A stretch of 64,000 nucleotides of DNA. It comes from Polyangiaceae bacterium (GTDB lineage: Bacteria; Myxococcota_A; Polyangia; Polyangiales; Polyangiaceae). The stretch lies in the NCBI GenBank assembly GCA_015075635.1, contig JABTUA010000003.1:992001-1056000 (forward strand). Direction: 5' to 3'. Shown here in pieces: positions 32,566-40,901 of this stretch. Under the pieces are notes generated by a model, which was given only the letters and a program-made list of their open reading frames with translations, was not told where the DNA came from and did no database searches. Within the stretch, counting starts at the first letter, position 1. Every line of letters starts with the position of its first letter. The translations under genes and the position numbers were made by a program.

Positions 32566-33876
32566 CTAGTGCAGCTGGCTCTGCTCGCTGAGCAGGCGCT
32601 CGAGCTCGGCGACGCTGCCGGCGTCGAAGCGTCCGGCCTCGCACAGGATGGCCCAGTCCGTGAGGTGCTCGAGCGCGTGTCGCCCGCGGTCGCCTTCGTG
32701 CAGGCGAGCGACGCGGTACGGCGCGTTGAGCAGCGTGGCCTCGACCTCTCCCGGGCCCCGCGCGTGGACCTGGAACCACAGGTGCTCGCGATCGGAGTCG
32801 TCCTCGGCGCCGTCCACGGGGTAGCCGAGCTTGACCAGGAACAGCCACTTGTCCTGCCCGCCGAAGCCATCGAACAGCCGAAGGAAGCGCGGGAGCCGCT
32901 CGCTCGCGAGCAGCGCCATGCGCTCCGTCTCCGCGGACGACACGTAGAGCAACGGGTTCTGCTCGAGCACGGGCACGTACACCGCGAGGCTCTGGTACTT
33001 GGTCCCGAACAGCGCCCTCTTCGGCGCGAACAGGATGGCGCGCGCGCCGCGGTGGGCCTCGTCGCGGTCCTTCTCGCCACCGGGCGTGTCGTCGCGCACC
33101 TTGCCGAGCCCCTCCGACCAGGGCAGCCAGGTGAGGTCGATGTCTTGCCCGACGGCGAACGCCTCTCCCGGCTCCGGCAGACCCCGCTCCAGGAACATGG
33201 CGGCGACCGAGTTCATCAGCTCGCCGACGAGACCGGCTCGTTCGCCCGGCACGTCGAGGGCGTCGAGCTCGACCAGCCCGCAGCGATCCAGACCGTGGGT
33301 GTGGAGCCAGTGGAGCGCGGCGCCCGGCTCGGCGACGTCGTGAATGGAGAACAGCGCGACGGGCGAGGGCGGGATTTGGGTCTCGGCGAGCTCGCGAAGC
33401 CACGCGCCCGGGTGCGGCCGGTAGGCGTTGACGTCGAGCACCAGGATGGCCTCCGGCGCCAGCGCGAAGAGCAAGCGCGCCTGGGCGTGGTAGTCGGCGA
33501 GCGGGTTCGCAGCGAAGCCCATGCTCACGCACACCGCCCAGGTCGCGTGACGCCCGTCGTTCAGGTCGCGTGCCGTCACGCCCCGCCACGGGACGCCATC
33601 CGTCAGCATGCCGTGCGGCGCCGGCTCCAGCCAGGCGCGCGCGAGCGCGGGCTCGGACCTTCCCCGGACCGCGAGCTCGATCTCCAGCTCCCAGAGCGCT
33701 CCTTCGTGCTCGGGTGCCACCGGCGCTGCGTGCGTGACGCCGAGCTCCGCTCGTTCGAGCGACGCGAGCGCGTCGCTCAGGGAGAGCGCGCCCGAGCCCT
33801 CCGGCAAGATGGCCAGGAGGTCCGAATCCGGCGGATCCTCCAGCAACCGGGCGAGCTCGGGCGGAATCTGGGCCAC
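32566..33876 (-). CDS. DUF4026/DUF2314-like protein
   Basis: This protein has 436 residues from GTG 33876, with no signal peptide. The C-terminal part (EHLWFQVHARGPGEVEATLLNAPY, LHEGDRGRHALEHLTDWAI) resembles the DUF2314 module found at the end of DUF4026 proteins. The N-terminal two thirds contain ATWAVCVSMGFAANPLADYH and LVLDVNAY. The function is unknown. It is convergent with the preceding lipoprotein gene across 21 bases and lies 12 bases downstream of the Smr gene on the same strand. Confidence 0.68.
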   Translation of the reverse strand: MAQIPPELARLLEDPPDSDLLAILPEGSGALSLSDALASLERAELGVTHAAPVAPEHEGALWELEIELAVRGRSEPALARAWLEPAPHGMLTDGVPWRGVTARDLNDGRHATWAVCVSMGFAANPLADYHAQARLLFALAPEAILVLDVNAYRPHPGAWLRELAETQIPPSPVALFSIHDVAEPGAALHWLHTHGLDRCGLVELDALDVPGERAGLVGELMNSVAAMFLERGLPEPGEAFAVGQDIDLTWLPWSEGLGKVRDDTPGGEKDRDEAHRGARAILFAPKRALFGTKYQSLAVYVPVLEQNPLLYVSSAETERMALLASERLPRFLRLFDGFGGQDKWLFLVKLGYPVDGAEDDSDREHLWFQVHARGPGEVEATLLNAPYRVARLHEGDRGRHALEHLTDWAILCEAGRFDAGSVAELERLLSEQSQLH

Positions 33877-33888
33877 GCCGCCTCGCGA

Positions 33889-34185
33889 CTAACACGGGTC
33901 GGTGAGCCACACCACCGTCGCCCCCCAGCCACCTCGGGTGGCCGGCGCGTCGCGGAACTCGGCGACCAAAGGGTGGGTGGAGAGCACCTGGCGCACGCGG
34001 GAGCGCTGGAATCCCGTGCCACGGCCGTGGATCAGGCGGACCTCGCGGAAGCCCTTCTCGTGCGCCGCCTCCAGGTACGACTCGACCACGCTGGGGATGT
34101 CCCGGGGCGCGAAGCCGTGCAGATCGATGCTGTCCTCGATCTCGAGGACGGCGGGCGGGTCTTCGTCTTCTTCCGGCCCGCTCAC
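33889..34185 (-). CDS. Small stand-alone Smr-domain protein
   Basis: This 98-residue protein starts at GTG 34185, overlapping the ku stop (GTGA), so the two are translationally coupled. It is almost entirely an Smr domain: IDLHGFAPRDIPSVVESYL and VRLIHGRGTGFQRSRVR with the LIHGRG signature, ending WGATVVWLTDP. Smr domains nick or cleave nucleic acids. Coupling to ku suggests a role beside end joining, which is inference. Confidence 0.85.
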   Translation of the reverse strand: MSGPEEDEDPPAVLEIEDSIDLHGFAPRDIPSVVESYLEAAHEKGFREVRLIHGRGTGFQRSRVRQVLSTHPLVAEFRDAPATRGGWGATVVWLTDPC

Positions 34186-35069
34186 TTCTTCGCGCTGCGT
34201 CGCCGCGCGGCGACCTTCTTCTCGACGGGAGGGGCCTCTTCGGCGCGACTCTTGACCGGAGGCTTCGGCGCCTCGGTGCTGTTGGCCACGCGCTCCTGAG
34301 CCTCCGCCAGGCTCTTCTTCAAGGCCTCGAACAGGTCGATGATCTGCGCGCGCGGGGCCTCGGGCGCCACCGTGATCTCCTGGCCCGCCACCTTCTTCTC
34401 CACGGCGGCGCGCACGCGCTCCTCGTAGCTGTCCTTGTATTTCTCGGCAGCGAAGCTCTCGCTGGTCAGCTGTTCGATCAGCTTCTCGGCCAACTCGCGC
34501 TCGATGTCGCTGAAGGTGAAGCGCGCGCCCGTGTCGATCTCGCCGAAGCTGCGCACCTCGTTCTGATAGTAGAGCTGGTGCAGCACCAAGCCGTCCTTGT
34601 CGTACGGGCGGATCAGGACCAGTTGCTCCTTGCCGCGCCCGGCCCAACGCCCCACGGCCACGACGCCCTTCTTCTTCATGCACTCGCCGAGCAGCTGATA
34701 GGGCTTGTCTCCGCCCTTGTCCGGGCCGAGGTAGTAGCTCTTCTCGACCTGCACGAAGTCCACGCTGTGGAGGGGCACGAACTCCGTGATCTCGATCGAG
34801 TTGCTGCGCTCGCTCTCCAGCGCCTTCAGTTCTTCGTCGCTGAAGCGCACGTACTGGCCGCGGGACCATTCGTAGCCCTTCACAGTGGCCTCTCGCTCCA
34901 CGACCTCGTTGTCCACCGGGCACAGGTACTGCTGCTTCAGGCGGCTGCCGCACTTGTCGTGCAGCATGTTGAAGCGGACCTGCTCGCTCGAAGCGGAGGT
35001 GTAGAGCTTGACCGGGATGGCGACCAAGCCGAAGGAGATGGTCCCAGAGGAGATGGCGCGCGCAGCCAT
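34182..35069 (-). CDS. ku: Non-homologous end-joining protein Ku
   Basis: This 295-residue protein starts at ATG 35069. It matches bacterial Ku: ARAISSGTISFGLVAIPVKL, FNMLHDKCGSRLKQQYLCP, YEWSRGQYVRFSDEELKAL, FVQVEKSYYLGPDKGG, VLHQLYYQNEVR. The C-terminus is a Lys/Arg/Pro tail of the kind that binds DNA. It should form a homodimeric ring on double-strand ends and recruit LigD, which is encoded divergently nearby. The downstream Smr gene overlaps its stop. Confidence 0.95.
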   Translation of the reverse strand: MAARAISSGTISFGLVAIPVKLYTSASSEQVRFNMLHDKCGSRLKQQYLCPVDNEVVEREATVKGYEWSRGQYVRFSDEELKALESERSNSIEITEFVPLHSVDFVQVEKSYYLGPDKGGDKPYQLLGECMKKKGVVAVGRWAGRGKEQLVLIRPYDKDGLVLHQLYYQNEVRSFGEIDTGARFTFSDIERELAEKLIEQLTSESFAAEKYKDSYEERVRAAVEKKVAGQEITVAPEAPRAQIIDLFEALKKSLAEAQERVANSTEAPKPPVKSRAEEAPPVEKKVAARRRSAKK

Positions 35070-35167
35070 GGAGCGCCCATGGTATCGGCGTGATCCTGAC
35101 GCCAGGAAACATTGTGGCGAAGGAACCCGCCGCGGGCTGAACGTGGGTGCAGGGCGAGAGCTCGGCT

Positions 35168-35560
35168 ATGCTCGCCCGGGTGTCGGCCAGGCCGCCCAGC
35201 TACGAGGCATTCGGCTTCCTGGGCTCCGGGGGCCTCGGGCGCGTGTACCGCGGGGTGCACCACCCCTCCGGAACCCCGTTGCGCTCGAGACGCTGCGCGG
35301 CGATCGGGTTGCTCGCCGCGTTCGCGTGCGCGGACTCCCGGGACACCGAGTGCGCGCGTCCGGCCGTCGCGGCGTTCCTGCGAGCCTTCGCCGACTGCCC
35401 CCACGAGAAGCTGATGACGCTGTGGATGCTCCGCGAGCTGCCGCCGCGCCTCGAGGCGCGGGGCCTGTCCGACGAGGCGCGCGCCGTGCGAGCCGTCGAT
35501 CAGGAGCTCCGCGAGAACATCGCTCGAGGGTTCGCCGAGCCCGCCGAGGAGCCGAGCTAG
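35168..35560 (+). CDS. Short ORF before ligD, with kinase-type Gly loop at its N-terminus
   Basis: This protein has 130 residues from ATG 35168 (GTG 35147 possible). Residues near 15-35 read FGFLGSGGLGRVYRGVHH, a perfect protein-kinase Gly loop, but no kinase domain follows in this frame. Shifting one frame at about 35277 continues as VALETLRGD, the kinase beta-3 strand with Lys replaced by Glu, and then stops resembling a kinase. The C-terminal half is unrelated. Its TAG overlaps the ligD GTG by one base, so its end is probably translated and coupled. It may be a hybrid of a decayed kinase fragment and a real small gene. Confidence 0.45.
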   Translation: MLARVSARPPSYEAFGFLGSGGLGRVYRGVHHPSGTPLRSRRCAAIGLLAAFACADSRDTECARPAVAAFLRAFADCPHEKLMTLWMLRELPPRLEARGLSDEARAVRAVDQELRENIARGFAEPAEEPS

Positions 35561-38139
35561 TGGCGTCGCGCCGCCGCCCCGAGTCGAGCGACCAGAGCCC
35601 GCTCGGCCGCTACCGCGAGAAGCGCGATCCGGCCACGACGCCCGAGCCGTTCGCCCCCGCGCCGGCGCTCGCTCGGGCCACCAGCGTGGGGCGCTTCGTG
35701 GTTCACCGCCACTCGGCGACCCGCGAGCACTACGACCTGCGCCTGGAGATCGGCGGCACGCTGAAGAGCTTCGCGGTGCCCAAGGGGCCGAGCCTCGATC
35801 CCGAAGAGAAGCGCCTGGCGGTGAACACCGAAGATCACCCGCTCGAGTACCTGGAGTTCGAGGCCGTGATCCCCGACGGCAACTACGGCGCGGGGCCCAT
35901 GATCGTGTGGGATCGCGGCCGCGTGCGCTACCTGGAGGGTAGCGCCGAGGAAGGGGTCGCCCGGGGCAAGATCGACTTCGTGCTCTCGGGGTTCAAGCTC
36001 GCCGGGCGCTTTGCGCTGGTGCACACCGGAGCCCGTCGCGGCCCGAACGAGCAGAACCATTGGCTCCTGATCAAGAAGGCCGATGCACACGCGCGCGCTG
36101 GAGACGGCGTGGCAGTGCACGACCCGCGCAGCGTGCTGTCGGGGCTCAGCATCGAGGAGCTCGGGTCGCTGGCGGAGCTCAGGCGCAGCATCGAGGAGCA
36201 GGCCGCGAGCCTGGGCGCACCGCTCGGTCAGGTCGACGCGCGCTCGCTCCGGCCCATGCTGTGCGCGCTCGAGGGCGCGTCGCTGGACGACGCGAGCCGG
36301 CTCTACGAGCTGAAGCTCGACGGCGCCCGCGTGGTGGCTCAGAAGAGCGGCTCGACCGTCGTGCTGCGCTACCGCAACGGCCGCATCTGCACGCAGACCT
36401 TCCCCGAGATTGCCCAAGCGGTGGCCAAGCTGCCCGCCGAGCGCTGCGTGCTGGACGGTGAGGTAGTGGCCTTCGACGACGGCGGTAAGCCGCGCTTCCA
36501 ACGCCTGGCGCCGCGGCTGATGAGCGTTCGCCCGGAGGAGGTGCTGCGGGTCACCGCCGAGATCCCCGTCGCGTACCTGGTGTTCGACGTGCTCGAGCTG
36601 GGCCCGCGAACGCTGGTCTCGCTGCCGCTCCGGGTGCGCAAGCAGCTGCTCGCGGCGCTGGTTCGAGGGCGCGGATTGGTACGGGCGCTCGATCACTTGG
36701 AGGGCCACGGCCGCGCGCTCTACGACTTCTGCCGGGCGGAGCACCTGGAAGGAGTGGTGAGCAAGCGCAGCGACTCACCCTATCGTCCCGGGCCGCGCCG
36801 CACGGGTGACTGGGTGAAGATCAAGTGCGAGCGCGACGAGGAGCTGGTGGTGGTCGGCTGGGAAGAGGGCCGCGGGGCGCGTCGGGCGCTCGGTGCGCTC
36901 TGCCTGGCCAGCTACGAGCAGGGAGAGCTGGTGCTGCGCGGCAAGGTGGGGAGCGGCCTGGACGGCCCCACCTTGAGAGCGCTCGAAACGCGGCTCGCGC
37001 CGCTCGAAGTCCCGGAGAGCCCGGCGCGCGGCGAGCCCGGCCGGACCCGCGGGGCGGTCCACCACGTGAGACCGGAGCTGGTGGTGAACGTGCGCTTCGT
37101 CGGTTGGAGCGACGACGGGCACCTGCGCGAGCCGGTGTTCCGCGGCGTGCGCGACGATGTCCCGCCGAGCGCGTGCACCGTGGCTCCGCCGGGCGGCGAG
37201 CGCCTGGACCCGGCCAGCTTGCCCGAGGCTGCCGCGCTGTCGACCCGTGTGGCGCTCACCAATCGCGACAAGGTGTTCTGGCCGGAGCAGGGCTACACCA
37301 AGGGCAACCTGCTCGACTATTACGCCAGCGTCGCCCCCGTTCTATTGCCCTTCCTGCGCGATCGGCCGGTCATCTTGGTGCGTTATCCCGACGGCATCGG
37401 GGGCAAGAGCTTCTACCAGTGGCGCCCGCCGGAGGGCGCGCCGGCCTGGATCCGCACGCTCGAGCTGCGCGACGAGGAAGATCGCGAGGCCCGCGGCGAC
37501 AAGAGCGTGTTCCTGATCGATTCCCTCGACGCGCTCCTCTACATCGTGAACCTGGGCTGCATTCCCCTGCACGTCCTGGCGAGCCGGGCCGGCGATCTGG
37601 ACCATGGGGACTTCTTCACCATCGACTTCGACATCGGCGACGGCAGCTTCCGCGATGCCGTCCTGTTGATGCTCTCGCTGCGTGATTTGCTCACGGAGGC
37701 GGGCCTGGTGGGGTTTCCGAAGACCAGCGGTCAGACCGGGCTCCACGTGCTGGTGCCCGTGGGGCCGCGGGTCCCCTTCGCGGTGACCAAGGTGCTGGCA
37801 GAGCTGTTCGGCCGCCTACTGGAGGCTCGGCACCCGAAGATCGCCACCACCGAGCGGCGCGTGGACCGGCGAGGCCCGCGGGTGTTCGTGGACACGGGAC
37901 AGACCGGGCGCTCGCGGGCCATCGTCGCGCCGTACTCCGTGCGCGCGGTCTCCGGAGCCACCGTGTCCACCCCGCTCGTCTGGGAGGAAGTGAACTTGGC
38001 GCTCGACCCGAGGCGCTTCGACATCACGACGCTGCCCGCGCGCCTGGCCCAGCGCGGCGATCCGATGGCGACCTTGCTCGACGCTCGTCCCGACGTCGCC
38101 GCCGCCGTCGCGGCGATCGAGCAGATGGTTAAGGTCTGA
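35560..38139 (+). CDS. ligD: Multidomain DNA ligase D (phosphoesterase-ligase-polymerase)
   Basis: This 859-residue protein starts at GTG 35560, overlapping the previous TAG. The order is PE-LIG-POL as in Pseudomonas LigD. The 3'-phosphoesterase is about 45-170 (FVVHRHSATREHYDLRLE, AVIPDGNYGAG). The ATP-dependent ligase is about 225-540, with adenylated Lys252 in ELKLDGAR, DGEVVAFD, EGVVSKR and DWVKIKC. The primase-like polymerase is about 570-855, with catalytic Asp689 and Asp691 in FFTIDFDIGDG and SGQTGLHV. With Ku it forms a complete bacterial end-joining pair. Confidence 0.95.
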   Translation: MASRRRPESSDQSPLGRYREKRDPATTPEPFAPAPALARATSVGRFVVHRHSATREHYDLRLEIGGTLKSFAVPKGPSLDPEEKRLAVNTEDHPLEYLEFEAVIPDGNYGAGPMIVWDRGRVRYLEGSAEEGVARGKIDFVLSGFKLAGRFALVHTGARRGPNEQNHWLLIKKADAHARAGDGVAVHDPRSVLSGLSIEELGSLAELRRSIEEQAASLGAPLGQVDARSLRPMLCALEGASLDDASRLYELKLDGARVVAQKSGSTVVLRYRNGRICTQTFPEIAQAVAKLPAERCVLDGEVVAFDDGGKPRFQRLAPRLMSVRPEEVLRVTAEIPVAYLVFDVLELGPRTLVSLPLRVRKQLLAALVRGRGLVRALDHLEGHGRALYDFCRAEHLEGVVSKRSDSPYRPGPRRTGDWVKIKCERDEELVVVGWEEGRGARRALGALCLASYEQGELVLRGKVGSGLDGPTLRALETRLAPLEVPESPARGEPGRTRGAVHHVRPELVVNVRFVGWSDDGHLREPVFRGVRDDVPPSACTVAPPGGERLDPASLPEAAALSTRVALTNRDKVFWPEQGYTKGNLLDYYASVAPVLLPFLRDRPVILVRYPDGIGGKSFYQWRPPEGAPAWIRTLELRDEEDREARGDKSVFLIDSLDALLYIVNLGCIPLHVLASRAGDLDHGDFFTIDFDIGDGSFRDAVLLMLSLRDLLTEAGLVGFPKTSGQTGLHVLVPVGPRVPFAVTKVLAELFGRLLEARHPKIATTERRVDRRGPRVFVDTGQTGRSRAIVAPYSVRAVSGATVSTPLVWEEVNLALDPRRFDITTLPARLAQRGDPMATLLDARPDVAAAVAAIEQMVKV

Positions 38140-38148
38140 CTCCCTCGT

Positions 38149-38775
38149 TCACTGGCAGTCGTACGTGGTGGCGATGGGCCAGCAGAACCTGGTGAACGAG
38201 TTGCACTCGTACTTGGGCGGGCAGTCTTTGGGGGCGTCGCAGGCGTGGGTGCAGATGAACGGGTTCGAGAGCTCGCCGAAGGCCATGCACAGGTTGCCCT
38301 GGCACTCCTCGCCCGCCTGGCCGTCGCCGGTGGCGACGCAGCAGCCGCCGATCGGCGTCGAGCCGGACGTCCACTGCTGGGCCGGGATGCAGGTCGGGGA
38401 TCCGCTGGGCACGCACTCGCCGGCGGCGGTGTCGCACTTCATGTTCGGCGCAGCGTTGCAGCTCGTGTCTTGGGTCGTGCAGGAGTCGCTGCACATCTTC
38501 ACGCCGCCGAAGTCGCGGCAGTTGCGGTACCGGCACTCGGAGTCCGACGTGCAGCAGTAGCCGCTCGGGAGCGAGCCGTGCACGCCCGGCCCGGTCACGC
38601 CTCCGGCGCTGCCGCCGCTGCTCGAGCCGCCGCTGCTGGAGCCGCCGCTCGAGGCCCCGCCGCTCGTCGCGCTTCCGGAGCCGGCGGCGCCCCCAGAGCC
38701 CGGGCCCTCGCCCACGGTCTGGCCCTGGCAGCCCAGGGCGAAGAGCAGGAGCAGCGGCAGGGCGCGGGCGGTCAC
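38149..38775 (-). CDS. Cys-rich lipoprotein with Gly/Ser linker
   Basis: This 208-residue protein starts at GTG 38775 with signal ending LLFALGC and a linker of about 45 Gly/Ser/Ala residues. The mature part has about 18 Cys in blocks such as YCCTSDSECRYRNC, KMCSDSCTTQDTSC and CTHACDAPKDC. It belongs to the disulfide-rich surface lipoproteins common in this window and has no recognised catalytic motif. It is convergent with ligD. Confidence 0.75.
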   Translation of the reverse strand: MTARALPLLLLFALGCQGQTVGEGPGSGGAAGSGSATSGGASSGGSSSGGSSSGGSAGGVTGPGVHGSLPSGYCCTSDSECRYRNCRDFGGVKMCSDSCTTQDTSCNAAPNMKCDTAAGECVPSGSPTCIPAQQWTSGSTPIGGCCVATGDGQAGEECQGNLCMAFGELSNPFICTHACDAPKDCPPKYECNSFTRFCWPIATTYDCQ

Positions 38776-38835
38776 GTCCGGAATGTGGCACGCGGGGGTG
38801 GGCGACCGCCAGCGGCGGCCGCCGGTCGGCGCTGG

Positions 38836-39327
38836 TCAGACGGCCGACTCGGCGTTCCCGCGGACCACGGCGCGCTCGCGGCGAGCCTTCGCGCGCTGGG
38901 TGAAGAGGGCGTCCAGCTTCGCGGTCGCGAACATCCCGCCGAGCATCGCCGCCACGAACGCCAGCACCGTGGGCGCACCGGTTCCCAGCGAGACCAGGCC
39001 GGGGCCTGGGCAGAACCCGCCGACGCCCCAGCCGACGCCGAAGAGCGCCGCGCCGGCCAGGAGCTTCACGTCCAGGTCGCGCCGGGTGGGCAGGGAGAAG
39101 CTCGGCGTGAGCAGCGGCGAGCTCCGCCGCTTGACCAGGCGGTAGGCGACGAAGTGCACGGCGATGGCGCCGGCCATCACGACCATCAGGCTCGCGTCCC
39201 AGCGCCCGAGTGGATCCAGAAAGCCGACGACTTTGCTCGGCTGCGTCATGCCGCTCACGGCGAGCCCGACGCCGAACACCAGACCGGCGAACAGAGAGAC
39301 CAGAAGCTGCTTGGATTCGCGTTTCAT
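38836..39327 (-). CDS. YeeE/YedE (DUF6691) sulfur transport half-protein, second subunit
   Basis: This 163-residue protein starts at ATG 39327 with four or five membrane segments (LLVSLFAGLVFGVGLAVSGM, LAGAALFGVGWGVGGFCPGPG). GFCPGPG with its Cys is the conserved motif of the second half of split YeeE/YedE transporters. Full-length YeeE takes up thiosulfate. It lies 11 bases after the first-half gene, so they are co-transcribed and probably form one transporter. Confidence 0.87.
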   Translation of the reverse strand: MKRESKQLLVSLFAGLVFGVGLAVSGMTQPSKVVGFLDPLGRWDASLMVVMAGAIAVHFVAYRLVKRRSSPLLTPSFSLPTRRDLDVKLLAGAALFGVGWGVGGFCPGPGLVSLGTGAPTVLAFVAAMLGGMFATAKLDALFTQRAKARRERAVVRGNAESAV

Positions 39328-39338
39328 GTGTTTGCCTC

Positions 39339-39761
39339 TCAACCAGCGCCCAGCATGCGGAGCAAGGTCACCGTACCCATACCGGCGCCGATGAAGGTGA
39401 CGGTCGCAGCCAGCGATCGCACCGAGAGCCTGCTCAACCCGCACACGCCGTGGCCGCTGGTGCAGCCGTTACCCAGGCGCGTGCCCGCGCCGACCAACAG
39501 GCCCGCGGCGATCGCGAACCCGATGCCGCGAGGCGAGCTGCCGAAGCTGGCTGGGGACAGCGCCCAAGCGGCGGCGCCAGCGATCACCAGTCCGGTGATG
39601 AATGCCGCGCGCCACGACACGTCACCGCGCGTGGGGAAGAGCAGTCCGCCGATCAGGCCGCTGATGCCTGCGACCTTGCCGAGCACGAGCAGCAGGATCG
39701 AGGCCGAGAGCCCGATCAGGGCTCCACCTGCGAGTGCGCTCCAGGGTGTGAAGTCGTGCAT
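39339..39761 (-). CDS. YeeE/YedE sulfur transport half-protein, first subunit
   Basis: This 140-residue protein starts at ATG 39761 after GGGGGAG. It has four membrane segments and the family motif GNGCTSGHGVCGLSR with two Cys that guide thiosulfate or related sulfur anions. Split two-gene forms are common beside persulfide dioxygenases. It is divergent from the TauE/SafE gene over 199 bases that contain a palindrome and candidate sigma-54 promoters. Confidence 0.88.
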   Translation of the reverse strand: MHDFTPWSALAGGALIGLSASILLLVLGKVAGISGLIGGLLFPTRGDVSWRAAFITGLVIAGAAAWALSPASFGSSPRGIGFAIAAGLLVGAGTRLGNGCTSGHGVCGLSRLSVRSLAATVTFIGAGMGTVTLLRMLGAG

Positions 39762-39774
39762 GTCGCTCCCCCAG

Positions 39775-39790
39775 TGCACGCAGCGTGCCG
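39775..39790 (-). promoter_or_regulatory. Candidate sigma-54 promoter for yeeE pair
   Basis: Read on the minus strand the sequence is CGGCACG-CTGC-GTGCA, 10 of 12 matches to TGGCACG-N4-TTGCW with the essential GG and GC correctly spaced. The predicted transcript start (near 39764) is only three bases before the ATG and would exclude the GGGGGAG ribosome site, which argues against the call. Confidence 0.35.
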
Positions 39791-39829
39791 AGCGCGATCC
39801 GCCGAGAAACGCGCGGCGTGCGCGATGCC

Positions 39830-39847
39830 TGAAACATCCGCGTTTCA
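39830..39847. promoter_or_regulatory. TGAAAC-N6-GTTTCA palindrome, candidate activator site
   Basis: A perfect inverted repeat of TGAAAC with a six-base spacer lies between the divergent yeeE and tauE/safE genes. Further GAAAC/GTTTC half-sites lie at 39804-39810, 39851-39855 and 39864-39868. It is a plausible binding site for the sigma-54 activator encoded at 42595. Confidence 0.5.
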
Positions 39848-39931
39848 CCGGTTTCGAGCGAGCGTTTCGCGCTGCGGCTGGTTTTGGCGGACAAGCCCGG
39901 GAAAGCGCCCGAACCTGCGCGTCCACGCCGC

Positions 39932-39947
39932 TGGCACGCGGCTCGCA
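39932..39947 (+). promoter_or_regulatory. Candidate sigma-54 promoter for TauE/SafE gene
   Basis: TGGCACG-CGGC-TCGCA matches the sigma-54 consensus at 11 of 12 positions. The predicted start near 39958 leaves a three-base leader before ATG 39961, so translation would be nearly leaderless. No strong ribosome site is visible there, which is compatible with that. Confidence 0.45.
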
Positions 39948-39960
39948 GTGGCGAGCGCTC

Positions 39961-40845
39961 ATGATCATCGTCGCCGTCATCTTGGCTCTGCTCGTGGGGG
40001 TGTCGCTCGGCCTGCTCGGTGGGGGAGGCTCGATCCTCACGGTGCCGATCCTTCGCTACGTTCTGGGCATGGAGGCGCACCGCGCGGTGGCGCTCTCGCT
40101 CTTGGTGGTGGGGACGACCAGCCTGGCCGCGCTGATCCCTCACGCTCGAAAGGGACGCGTCCGCTGGCGCACGGCGCTGATCTTCGGCGCGGCGGGGATG
40201 GTCGGGGCGTTCCTGGCTGGGCGCGTTGCACACCTGATTCCGGCCGTGCTCCTGCTCGTGGCGTTCGGGGTGATGATGCTCGTGACCGCAGTCGCCATGT
40301 TGCGCGGTCGAAGCAGCGTCAGCGCTCCCGCCCAGCGCGAGCTCCCGGTCGCCAAGGTGCTGGGCGAAGGCTTGGTCGTGGGCGCCGTTACCGGTCTGGT
40401 CGGCGCGGGTGGCGGGTTCCTCGTCGTGCCCGCGCTGGTGATTCTCGGCGGCCTGCCAATGGAAGTCGCCGTGGGCACGTCGCTGGTGGTCATCGCCATG
40501 AAGTCCTTCGCGGGGTTCGCCGGGTTCTTGGGGCACACTCCCATCGACTGGACGCTGGCCGCCTGGGTGAGCGGCGCCGCGGTGGTCGGCAGCTTCGCCG
40601 GCGGAGCTCTCGCGGACCGCATCTCGCCAGCGCGGCTGCGCAGCGCGTTCGGTTGGTTCGTGGTCGCGATGGCGTTCTTCATCCTCGGCCAGGAGCTGCC
40701 GCGGGCCTTCGGCCTGGTGCCGTCCGTGGTCCTGGCGGTGGGTCTCGCGGTCGTGGGCACTGCCCTCGCTGCCGCCGGAAAGCAGCTGTTCTCGCGCGCA
40801 AAGGCCGCCTCGATGCTGGCGTCCGGCGCCGCGGCGGCGGAGTAG
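39961..40845 (+). CDS. TauE/SafE-family sulfite or sulfoacetate exporter
   Basis: This 294-residue protein starts at ATG 39961. It has about eight membrane segments in two homologous halves, each beginning with a Gly-rich turn (SLGLLGGGGSILTVP; VTGLVGAGGGFLVVPALV) typical of TauE/SafE proteins. These export sulfite, sulfoacetate or related anions. The context with a persulfide dioxygenase-like enzyme, which makes sulfite, supports sulfite efflux. Confidence 0.9.
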   Translation: MIIVAVILALLVGVSLGLLGGGGSILTVPILRYVLGMEAHRAVALSLLVVGTTSLAALIPHARKGRVRWRTALIFGAAGMVGAFLAGRVAHLIPAVLLLVAFGVMMLVTAVAMLRGRSSVSAPAQRELPVAKVLGEGLVVGAVTGLVGAGGGFLVVPALVILGGLPMEVAVGTSLVVIAMKSFAGFAGFLGHTPIDWTLAAWVSGAAVVGSFAGGALADRISPARLRSAFGWFVVAMAFFILGQELPRAFGLVPSVVLAVGLAVVGTALAAAGKQLFSRAKAASMLASGAAAAE

Positions 40846-40864
40846 GTGCGAATCCTTTTCGCAC
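40846..40864. promoter_or_regulatory. Perfect inverted repeat GTGCGAA-N5-TTCGCAC
   Basis: It begins immediately after the TauE/SafE stop codon and ends one base before a weak sigma-54-like element of the next gene. It could be the terminator of the upstream gene (stem of seven pairs, but no following T-run) or an operator for the downstream hydrolase gene. Confidence 0.5.
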
Positions 40865-40865
40865 C

Positions 40866-40881
40866 TGGCGGCTCGTATGCT
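40866..40881 (+). promoter_or_regulatory. Weak sigma-54-like promoter before the persulfide dioxygenase gene
   Basis: TGGCGGC-TCGT-ATGCT has the invariant GG and GC at correct spacing but only 8 of 12 consensus matches. The predicted start is near 40892, ten bases before ATG 40902. Three GAAAC boxes follow (40882, 40896, 40904). Confidence 0.3.
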
Positions 40882-40901
40882 GAAACGACCGAGAGGAAAC
40901 G

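Noticed and set aside
38245..39960. The long upstream extension of the TauE/SafE frame
   Set aside because: It runs antisense through a lipoprotein and both YeeE/YedE genes and is His/Arg/Gly-rich; the membrane protein begins at ATG 39961.
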